NCBI GenBank assembly: GCA_945910005.1
Contig: OX246749.1
Location: forward strand, 22,402,197-22,466,196
Origin: Isoperla grammatica
Lineage: Eukaryota > Arthropoda > Insecta > Plecoptera > Perlodidae
Direction: 5' to 3'
DNA length: 64,000 nucleotides
The position numbers and the translations under genes were made by a program. Of this stretch, positions 53,231 through 64,000 are shown one piece after another; position 1 is the stretch's first letter; every line of letters begins with the position of its first letter. The notes beneath the pieces are model-generated. The model was not told where the DNA came from and searched no databases. It saw only the letters and a list, made by a program, of their open reading frames with translations.

Positions 53231-56200
53231 TACATGCAACATATGAAGACAACGCATGTTTCCTCGCTTGTGACGGTGACTGTACGTGATAAACCCCACG
53301 CGCTAAGTCAGTGACATGAGAGCAACTACAGTCAACATATGAAGACAACGCATGTTTCCTCGCTTGTGACGGTGACTGTACTTGATAAACCCTGCGCTTA
53401 GTCAGTGACATGAGAGCAACTACATGCAACATATTAGGACAACGCATGTTCCCTCGCTGGGAAGGTGACTGTACTTGATAAACCCTGCGCTAAGTCAGTG
53501 ACATGAGAGCAACTACATGCAACATATGAAGACAACATATGTTTCCTCGCTTGTGACGGTGACTGTACTTGATAAACCCTGCGCTATGTCAGTGACATGA
53601 GAGCAACCACATGCAACATATGAGGACAACGCATGTTTCCTCGCTTGTGAAGGTTACTGTACTTGATAAACCCTGCGCTAAGTCAGTGACATGAAAGCAA
53701 CTTCTTGAACATATTAGGACAACGCATGTTTCCTCGCTTGTGAAGGTGACTGTACTTGATAAACCCTGCGCTAAGTCAGTGACATGAGAGCAACTACATG
53801 CAACATATGAAGACAACGCATGTTTCCTCGCTTGTGACGGTGACTGTACTTGATAAACCCTGCGCTAAGTTAGTGACATGAGAGCAACTACATGCAACAT
53901 ATGAGGACAACGCATGTTTCCTCGCTTGTGACGGTGACTGTACTTGATAAACTCTGCGCTAAGTCAGTGCCATGAGAGCAACTTCATGCATTATATGAAG
54001 ACAACGCATGTTTCCTCGCTTGTGACGGTGACTGTACTTGATAAACCCAGCGCTAAGTCAAAGATATGAAAGCAACTTCATGCAACATATGAAGACAACG
54101 CATGTATCCTCGCTTGTGACGGTGACTGTACTAGATAAACCCTGCGCTAAGTCATGACATAAGAGCAACTACATGCAACATATGAAGACAACGCATGTTT
54201 CCTCGCTTGTGAAGGTGACTGTACTTGATAAACCCTGCGCTAAGTCAGTGACATGAGAGCAACTACATGCAACATATGAAGACAACGCATGTTTCCTCGC
54301 TTGTGAAGGTGACTGTACTTGATAAACCCTGCACTTAGTCAGTGACATGAGAGCAACTACATGCAACATATGAAGAAAACGCATGTTTCCTCGCTTGTGA
54401 CGGTGACTGTACTTGATAAACCCTGCGCTAAGTCAGTGACATGAGAGCAACTACATGCAACATATGAAGACAACGCATGTTTCCTCGCTTGTGAAGGTGA
54501 CTGTACATGATAAACCCTTCGCTAAGTCAGTAACATGAGAGCAACTACATGCAACATATGAAGACAACGCATGTTTCCTCGCTTGTGAAGGTGACTGTAC
54601 TTGATAAACCATGCGCTAAGTCAGTGACATGAGAGCAACTACATGCAACATATTAGGACAACGCATGTTACCTCGCTGGGAAGGTGACTGTACTTGATAA
54701 ACCCTGCGCTAAGTCAGTGACATGAGAGCAACTACATGCGACATATGAAAACAACGCATGTTCCCTCGCTTGTGACGGTGACTGTACTTGATAAACCCTG
54801 CGCTAAGTCAGTGACATGAGAGCAACTATATGCAACATATGAGGACAACGCATGTTTCCTCGCTTGTGAAGGTGACTGTACTTGATAAACCCTGCACTAA
54901 GTCAGTGACATGAGAGCAACTACATGCAACATATGAGGACAACGCATGTTTCCTCGCTTGTTACGGTGACTGTACTTGATAAACCCTGCGTTTAGTCAGT
55001 GACATGAGAGCAACTACAAGCAACATATGAAGACAACTCATGTTTCCTCGCTTGTGAAGGTGACTGTACTTGATAAACCCTGCGCTGAATCAGTGACATG
55101 AAAGCCACTTCTTGAACATATTAGGACAACGCATGTTTCCTCGCTTGTGAAGGTGACTGTACTTGATAAACCCTGCGCTAAGTCAGTGACATGAGAGCAA
55201 CTACATGCAACATATGAAGACAACGCATGTTTCCTCGCTTGTGACGGTGACTGTACTTGATAAACCCTGCGCTAAGTTAGTGACATGAGAGCAATTACAT
55301 GCAACATATGAGGACAACGCATGTTTCCTCGCTTGTTACGGTGACTGTACTTGATAAACCCTGCGTTTAGTCAGTGACATGAGAGCAACTACATGCAACA
55401 TATGAGGACAACGCATGTTTCCTCGCTTGTTACGGTGACTGTACTTGATAAACCCTGCGTTTAGTCAGTGACATGAGAGCAACTACAAGCAACATATGAA
55501 GACAACTCATGTTTCCTCGCTTGTGAAGGTGACTGTACTTGATAAACCCTGCGCTAAATCAGTGACATGAAAGCCACTTCTTGAACATATTAGGACAACG
55601 CATGTTTTTTGCTTGTGAAGGTGACTGTACTTGATAAACCCTGCGCTAAGTCAGTGACATGAAAGCCACTTCTTAAACATATGAGGACAACGCATGTTTC
55701 CGCGCTTGTGAAGGTGACTGTACTTGATAAACCCTGCGCTAAGTCAGTAACATGAGAGCAACTTCATGCAACATATGAAGACAACGCATGTTTCCTCGCT
55801 TGTGATGGTGACTGTACTTGATAAACCCTGCGCTAAGTCAGTGACATGAGAGCAACTACATGCAACATATGAGGACAACGCATGTTTCCTCGCTTGTGAA
55901 GGTGACTGTACTTGATAAACCCTGCGCTAAGTCTGTGACATGAGAGCAACTACATGCAACATATGAAGACAACGCATGTTTCCTCGCTTGTGACGGTGAC
56001 TGTACTTAATAAACCCTGCGCTAAGTCAGTGACATGAGAGCAACTACATGCAACATATTAGGACAACGCATGTTCCCTCGCTGGGAGGTGACTGTACTTG
56101 ATAAACCCTGCGCTAAGTCAGTGACATGAGAGCAACTACATGCAACATATGAAGACAACGAATGTTTCCTCGCTCTTGACGGTGACTGTACTTGATAAAC

Positions 56201-59200
56201 CCTGCGCTATGTCAGTGACATGAGAGCAACTACATGCAACATATGAAGACAACGCATGTTTCCTCGCTTGTTACGGTGACTGTACTTGATAAACCCTGCG
56301 CTTAGTCAGTGACATGAGAGCAACTACAAGCAACATATGAAGACAACGCATGTTTCCTCACTTGTGACGGTGACTGTACTTGATAAACCCTGCGCTAAGT
56401 CAGTGACATGAGAGCAACTACATGCAACATATGAAGACAACGCATGTTTCCTCGCTTGTGAAGGTGACTGTACATGATAAACCCTGCGCTAAGTCAGTAA
56501 CATGAGAGCAACTATATGCAACATATGAAGACAACGCATGTTTCCTCGCTTGTGAAGGTGACTGTACTTGATAAACCCTGCGCTTAGTCAGTGACATGAG
56601 AGCAACTACATGCAACATATGAGGACAACGCATGTTTCCTCGCTTGTGAAGGTAACTGTACTTGATAAACCCTGGCTAAGTATGTGAAATGAGAGCAACT
56701 TCATGCAACATATGAAGACAACGCATGTTTCCTCGCTTGTGAAGGTTACTGTACTCGATAAACCCTGCGCTTAGTCAGTGACATGAGAGCAACTACATGC
56801 AACATATGAAGACAACGCATGTTTCCTCGCTTGTGACGGTGACTGTACTTGATAAACCCTGCGCTAAGTCAGTGACATGAGAGCAACTACATGCAACATA
56901 TTAGGACAACCCATGTTCCCTCGCTGGGAAGGTGACTGTACTTAATAAACCCTGCGCTAAGTCAGTGACATGAGAGCAGCTACATGCAACATATGAAGAC
57001 AACGCATGTTTCCTCGCTTGTGACGGTGACTGTACTTGATAAACCCTGCGCTATGTCAGTGACATGAGAGCAACTACATGCAACATATGAGGACAACGCA
57101 TGTTTCCTCGCTTGTTACGGTGACTGTACTTGATAAACCCTGCGTTTAGTCAGTGACATGAGAGCAACTACAAGCAACATATGAAGACAACTCATGTTTC
57201 CTCGCTTGTGAAGGTGACTGTACTTGATAAACCCTGCGCTAAGTCAGTGACATGAAAGCCACTTCTTGAACATATTAGGACAACGCATGTTTCCTCGCTT
57301 GTGAAGGTGACTGTACTTGATAAACCCTGCGCTAAGTCAGTGACATGAGAGCAACTACATGCAACATATGAAGACAACGCATGTTTCCTCGCTTGTGACG
57401 GTGACTGTACTTGATAAACCCTGCGCTAAGTTAGTGACATGAGAGCAACTACATGCAACATATGAAGACAACGCATGTTTCCTCGCTTGTGACGGTGACT
57501 GTACTTGATAAAGCCTGCGCTAAGTCAGTGACATGAGAGCAACTTCATGCATTATATGAAGACAACGCATGTTTCCTCGCTTGTGACGGTGACTGTACTT
57601 GATAAACCCAGCGCTAAGTCAATGACATGAAAGCAATTACATGCAACATATGAAGACAACGCATGTTTCCTTGCTTGTGAAGGTGACTGAACTTGATAAA
57701 CCCTGCGCTAAGTCAGTGACATGAAAGCAACTACATGCAACATATGAAGACAACGCATGTTTCCTCGCTTGTGACGGTGACTGTACTTGATAAACCCTGC
57801 GCTAAGTCAGTGACATGAGAGCAACTACATGCAACATATGAAGACAACGCATGTTTCCTTGCTTGTGACGGTGACTGTACGTGATAAACCCTGCGCTAAG
57901 TCAGTGACATGAGAGCAACTACATGCAACATATGAAGACAACGCATGTTTCCTCGCTTGTGAAGGTGACTGTACTTGATAAACCCTGCGCTAAGTCAGTG
58001 ACATGAGAGCAACTACATGCAACATATGAAGACAACGCATGTTTCCTCGCTTGTGAAAGTGACTGTACTTGATAAACCCTGCGCTAAGTCAGTGACATGA
58101 GAGCAACTACATGCAACATATGAAGACAACGCATGTTTCCTCGCTTGTGACGGTGACTGTACGTGATAAACCCTGCGCTTAGTCAGTGACATGAGAGCAA
58201 CTACATGCAACATATGAAGACAACGCATGTTTCCTCGCTTGTGACGGTGACTGTACTTGATAAACCCTGCGCTAAGTCAGTGACATGAGAGCAACTACAT
58301 GCAACATATGAAGACAACGCATGTTTCCTCGCTTGTGAAGGTGACTGTACTTGATAAACCCTGCGCTAAGTCAGTGACATGAGAGCAACTACATGCAACA
58401 TATGAAGACAACGCATGTTTCCTCGCTTGTGAAGGTGACTGTACTTGATAAACCCTGCACTAAGTCAGTGACATGAGAGCAACTACATGCAACATATGAA
58501 GAAAACGCATGTTTTCTCACTTCTGACGGTGACTGTACTTGATAAACCCTGCGCTAAGTCAGTGACATGAGAGCAACTACATGCAACATATGAAGACAAC
58601 GCATGTTTTCTCGCTTGTGAAGGTGACTGTACTTGATAAACCCTGCGCTAAGTCAGTGACATGAGAGCAACTACATGCAACATATGAAGACAACGCATGT
58701 TTCCTCGCTTGTGACGGTGACTGTACGTGATAAACCCCACGCGCTAAGTCAGTGACATGAGAGCAACTACATGCAACATATGAAGACAACGCATGTTTTC
58801 TCGCTTCTGAAGGTGACTGTACTTGATAAACCCTGCGCTAAGTCAGTGACATGAGAGCAACTACATGCAACATATGAAGACAACGCATGTTTCCTCGCTT
58901 TTGAAAGTGACTGTACTTGATAAACCCTGCGCTAAACAGTGACATGAGAGCAACTACATGCAACATATGAAGACAACGCATGTTTCCTCGCTTGTGACGG
59001 TGACTGTACTTGATAAACCCTGCGCTAAGTCAGTGACATGAGAGCAACTACATGCAACATATGAAGACAACGCATGTTTCCTCGCTTGTGAAGGTGACTG
59101 TACTTGATAAACCCTGCGCTAAGTCAGTGACATAAAAGCAACTACATGCAACATATGAAGACAACGCATGTTTTCTCGCTTGTGAAGGTGACTGTACTTG

Positions 59201-61270
59201 ATAAACCCTGCGCTAAGTCAGTGACATGAGAGCAACTACATGCAACTAATGAAGACAACGCATGTTTCTTCGCTTGTGAAGGTGACTGTACTTGATAAAC
59301 CCTGCGCTAAGTCAGTGACATGAGAGCAACTACATGCAACATAAAAAGACTACGCATGTTTCCTCGCTTGTGAAGGTGACTGTACTTGATAAACCCTGCG
59401 CTAAGTCAGTGACATGAAAGCCACTTCATGCAACATATTAGGACAACGCATGTTTCCTCGCTTGTGAAGGTGACTGTACTTGATAAACCCTGCACTAAGT
59501 CAGTGACATGAGAGCAACTAAATGCAACATATGAAGACAACGCATGTTGCCTCGCTTGTGACGGTGACTGTACTTGATAAACCCTGCGCTAAGTCAGTGA
59601 CATGAGAGCAACTACATGCAACATATGAAGACAACGCATGTTTCCTCGCTTGTGAAGGTGACTGTACTTGATAAACCCTGCGCTTAGTCAGTGACATGAA
59701 AGCCACTTCTTGAACATATTAGGACAACGCATGTTTCCTCGCTTGTGAAGGTGACTGTACTTGATAAACCCTGCGCTAAGTCAGTGACATGAGAGCAACT
59801 ACATGCAACATATGAAGACAACGCATGTTTCCTTGATTGTGAAGGTGACTGTACTTGATCAACCCTGCGCTTAGTCAGTGACATGAGAGCAACTACATGC
59901 AACATATGAAGACAACGCATGTTTCCTCGCTTGTGACGGTGACTGTACTTAATAAACCCTGCGCTAAGTCAGTGACATGAGAGCAACTACATGCAACATA
60001 TTAGGACAACGCATGTTTCCTCGCTGGGAAGGTGACTGTACCTGCGCTAAGTCAGTGACATGAGAGCAACAACATGCAACATATGAAGACAACGCATGTT
60101 TCCTCGCTTGTGACGGTGACTGTACTTGATAAACCCTGCGCTTAGTCAGTGACATGAGAGCAACAACATGCAACATATGAGGACAACGCATGTTTCCTCG
60201 CTTGTGACGGTGACTGTACTTGATAAACCCTGCGCTAAGTCAGTGATATGAGAGCAACTACATGCAACATATGAAGACAACGTATGTTTCCTACTTGTGA
60301 CGGTGACTGTACGTGATAAACCCTGCATTAAGTCAGTGACATGAGAGCAACTACATGCAAGATATGAAGACAACGCATGTTTCCTCACTTGTGCAGGTGA
60401 CTGTACTTGATAAACCCTGCGCTAAGTCAGTGACATGAGAGCAACTACATGCAACATATGAAGACAACGCATGTTTCCTCGCTTGTGAAAGTGACTGTAC
60501 TTGATAAACCCTGCGCTAAGTCAGTGACATGAAAGCAACTACATGCAACATATGAAGACAACGCATTTTTCCTCGCTTGTGACGGTGACTGTACTTGATA
60601 AACCCTGCGCTAAGTCAGTGACATGAGAGCAACTACATGCAACATATGAAGACAACGCATGTTTCCTCGCTTGTGAAGGTGACTGTACTTGATAAACCCT
60701 GCGCTAAGTCAGTGACATGGTAGCAACTACATGCAACATTTTAGGACAACGCATGTTTCCTCGCTTGTGAAGGTGACTGTACTTGATAAACCCTGCGCTA
60801 AGTCAGTGACATGAAAGCCACTTCTTAAACATATTAGGACAACGCATGTTTCCTTGCTTGTGAAGGTGACTGTACTTGATAAACCCTGCGCTAAGTCAGT
60901 GACATGAAAGACACTTCTTAAACATATGAGGACAATGCATGTTTCCTCGCTTGTGAAGGTGACTGTACTTGATAAAACCCTGCGCTTAGTCAGTGCATGA
61001 GATCAACTACATGCAACATATGAGGACAACGCATGTTTCCTCGCTTGTGAAGGTGACTGTACTTGATAAACCCTGCGCTAAGTCTGTGAAATGAGAGCAA
61101 CTTCATGCAACATATGAAGACAACGCATGTGTCCTCGCTTGTGACGGTGACTGTACTTGATAAACCCTGCGCTAAGTCAGTGACATGAAAGCCACTTCTT
61201 GAACATATTAGGACAACGCATGTTTCCTCGCTTGTGAAGGTGACTGTACTTGATAAACCCTTCGCTAAGT
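53130..61270. repeat. Segmental duplication B, copy 2
   Basis: The second copy of 26600-34850. It retains about 1218 bp around 55.8-57.1 kb that is missing from copy 1, and that stretch follows the same order as part of the 4.2-kb unit (CTGGCTAAG at 56674, GAGCAGCTAC at 56977). It has private changes such as ACTACAGTC (53325), GCAACCACATG (53604), AAAGATATG (54060), GCATGTTTTTTGC (55601) and TTAATAAACC (56942). It ends near 61270, after the GCATGTGTCC monomer (61126). No gene is present. Confidence 0.85.
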
Positions 61271-64000
61271 CAGTGACATGAGAGTAACTACATGCAACAT
61301 ATGAAGACAACGCATGTTTCCTCGCTTGTGAAGGTGACTGTACTTGATAAACCCTGCACTAAGTCAGTGACATAAGAGCAACTACATGCAACATATGAAG
61401 ACAACGCATGTTTCCTCGCTTGTGAAGGTGACTGTACTTGATAAACCCTGCGCTAAGTCAGTGACATGAGAGCAACTACATGAGACTAATGAAGACAACG
61501 CATGTTTCTTCGCTTGTGAAGGTGACTGTACTAGATAAACCCTGCGCTAAGTCATGACATAAGAGCAACTACATGCAACATATGAAGACAACGCATGTTT
61601 CCTCGCTTGTGACGGTGACTGTACTTGATAAACCCTTCGCTAAGTCAGTGACATGAGAGTAACTACATGCAACATATAAAGACAACGCATGTTTCCTCGC
61701 TTGTGAAGGTGACTGTTACTTGATAAACCCTGCACTAAGTCAGTGACATAAGAGCAACTACATGCAACATATGAAGACAACGCATGTTTCCTCGCTTGTG
61801 ATGGTGACTGTACTTGATAAACCCTGCGCTAAGTCAGTGACATTAGAGCAACTACATGCAACATATGAAGACAACGCATGTTTCCTCGCTTGTGAAGGTG
61901 ACTGTACTTTATAAACCCTGCGCTAAGTCAGTAACATGAGAGCAACTACATGCAACATATGAAGACAACGCATGTTTCCTCGCTTGTGAAGGTGACTGTG
62001 CTTGATAAACCCAGCGCTAAGTCAGTGACATGAGAGCAACTACATGCAACATATGAGGACAACGCATGTTTCCTCGCTTGTGAAGGTGACTGTACTTGAT
62101 AAACCCTGCGCTAAGTCTGTGAAATGAGAGCAACTTCATGCAACATATGAAGACAACGCATGTTTCCTCGCTTGTGAAGGTGACTGTTCTCGATAAACCC
62201 TGCGCTAAGTCAGTGACATGAGAGCAACTACATGCAACATATGAAGACAACGCATGTTTCCTCGCTTGTGACGGTGACTGTACTTGATAAACCCTGCGCT
62301 AAGTCAGTGACATGAGAGAAACTACATGCAACATATTAGGACAACGCATGTTCCCTCGCTGGGAAGGTGACTGTACTTGATAAACCCTGCGCTAAGTCAG
62401 TGACATGAGAGCAACTACATGCAACATATGAAGACAACGCATGTAACCTCGCTTGTGACGGTGACTGTACTTGATAAACCCTGCGCTATGTCAGTGACAT
62501 GAGAGCAACTACATGCAACATATGAAGACAACTCATGTTTCCTCGCTTGTGAAGGTGACTGTACTTGATAAACCCTGCGCTAAGTCGGTGACATTAGAGC
62601 AACTACATGCAACATATGAAGACAACGCATGTTTCCTCGCTTGTGACGGTGACTGTACTTTATAAACCCTGCGCTAAGTTAGTGACATGAGAGCAACTAC
62701 ATGCAACACATGAAGACAACGCATTTTTCCTCGCTTGTGACGGTGACTGTACTTGATAAACCCTGCGCTAAGTCAGTGACATGAGAGCAACTACATGCAA
62801 CAAATGAAGACAACGCATGTTTCCTACTTGTGACGGTGACTGTACGTGATAAACCCTGCGCTAAGTCAGTGACATGAGAGCAACTACATGCAACGTATGA
62901 AGACAACGCATGTTTCCTCGCTTGTGAAGGTGACTGTACTTGATAAACCCTGCGCTAAGTCAGTGACATGAGAGCAACTACATGCAACATATGAAGACAA
63001 CGCATGTTTCCTCGCTTGTGAAGGTGACTGTACTTGATAAACCCTGCACTAAGTCAGTGACATGAGAGCAACTACATGCAACATATGAAGAAAACGCATG
63101 TTTTCTCGCTTCTGACGGTGACTGTACTTGATAAACCCTGCGCTAAGTCAGTAACATGAGAGCAACTACATGCAACATATGAACACAACGCATGTTTTCT
63201 CGCTTGTGAAGGTGACTGTACTTGATAAACCCTGCGCTAAGTCAGTGACATGAGAGCAACTACATGCAACATATGAAGACAACGCATGTTTCCTCGCTTG
63301 TGAAGGTGACTGTACTTGATAAACCCTGCGCTAAGTCAGTGACATGAGAGCAACTACATGCAACATATGAAGACAACGCATGTTTCCTCGCTTGTGAAAG
63401 TGACTGTACTTGATAAACCCTGCGCTAAACAGTGACATGAGAGCAACTTCATGCAACATATGAAGACAACGCATGTTTCCTCGCTTGTGACGGTGACTGT
63501 ACTTGATAAACCCTGCGCTAAGTCAGTGACATGAGAGCAACTACATGCAACATATGAAGACAACGCATGTTTCCTCGATTGTGAAGGTGACTGTACTTGA
63601 TAAACCCTGCGCTAAGTCAGTGACATGAGAGCAACTACATGCAACATATGAAGACAACGCATGTTTCCTCGCTTGTGACGGTGACTGTACGTGATAAACC
63701 CTGCGCTAAGTCAGTGACATGAGAGCAACTACATGCAACATATGAAGACAACGCATGTTTCCTCGCTTGTGAAGGTGACTGTTCTTGATAAACCCTGCGC
63801 TAAGTCAGTGACATGAGAGCAACTACATGCAACATATGAAGACAACGCATGTTTCCTCGCTTGTGACGGTGACTGTACTTGATAAACCCTGCGCTAAGTC
63901 AGTGACATGAGAGCAACTACATGCAACATATTAAGACAACGCATGTTTCCTACTTGTGACGGTGACTGTACGTGATAAACCCTGCATTAAGTCAGTGACA
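61270..64000. repeat. Terminal satellite section
   Basis: 61260-62450 follows the order of 12.6-13.4 kb (CCCTTCGCTAAG, the GAGACTAATG monomer, GTCATGACATAAG, GATGG monomers). 62690-64000 follows the left-edge order near 700-1850 (CCTACTTG monomer, AACGTATGAAG, the GCACTAAGTC/GAAGAAAACG pair, CTAAACAGTG, CTCGATTGTG). Private changes include ACATTAGAGC (61845 and 62591), ACTTTATAAACC (61907) and GTAACCTCG (62444). The array continues off the right edge. Confidence 0.8.

Larger units (their letters stand above)
19598..64000. repeat. 94-bp satellite array, right block
   Basis: This is the same satellite in the same orientation and in phase with the left block: if the insert is removed, the interrupted monomer rejoins without gain or loss beyond an ambiguous AT dinucleotide. 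The block runs to the end of the window without unique sequence. It contains the best-ordered part of the array, the 4218-bp higher-order units at 39.5-53.3 kb. It includes no gene that I can support. Confidence 0.98.

Noticed and set aside
19598..64000. CRISPR array.
   Set aside because: The repeats are contiguous with no unique spacers, the period is 94 bp, the neighbouring element is a LINE, and there are no cas genes.

Overview
The window is almost entirely one tandem satellite DNA. A 94-bp monomer (about 45% G+C) runs head to tail, in the same orientation, from base 1 to base 64000, about 670 copies in all. The only interruption is a foreign insert of about 1.07 kb at 18524-19597. Both window edges lie inside the array, so its true ends are not seen. 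I see no host gene, rRNA, tRNA, CRISPR array or bacterial-type operon. The organism is therefore a eukaryote. The insert is the 3' end of a non-LTR (LINE-type) retrotransposon of a style common in invertebrates, so an arthropod or other invertebrate pericentromeric, subtelomeric or heterochromatic array is the best guess. The species cannot be named from this window.

The array is not homogeneous. Monomers carry diagnostic variants: GTGAAGG or GTGACGG in the second half; a CCTACTTG form 1 bp short; a TATTAGG...GCTGGGAAGG form; a GAAAGCCACTTCTTGAAC form; an ACTACAAGC form; a 10-bp deletion form; and a 159-bp rearranged composite. These markers recur in the same order at large offsets, which shows higher-order repeats and segmental duplications many monomers long.

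Layout. 1-5085 and 5403-10487 are two nearly identical copies (offset exactly 5402). 10488-18523 is a mosaic of segments also found further right. 18524-19597 is the retrotransposon insert on the minus strand. 19598-22490 shares blocks with the left part. About 22490-26700 is a diverged copy of a 4.2-kb higher-order unit. About 26600-34850 is duplicated at 53130-61270. About 34825-38270 resembles 350-3890. 38360-39480 is a partial copy of the 4.2-kb unit. 39530-53280 holds three near-perfect copies of that unit (period 4218 bp) plus a 1033-bp partial copy. 61270-64000 returns to the type of array seen at the left edge.

The most informative result is the fine history at 39.5-53.3 kb. An older 4218-bp tandem duplication was followed by one later 5251-bp tandem duplication, whose join lies within a 60-bp stretch at 47974-48033. 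Single-base markers place the order of events. The retrotransposon interrupts one monomer whose uninterrupted counterparts exist elsewhere in the window, so the pre-insertion site can be read directly. Nothing here looks like a protein-based system; the many short open frames across the satellite are artefacts of periodic sequence.
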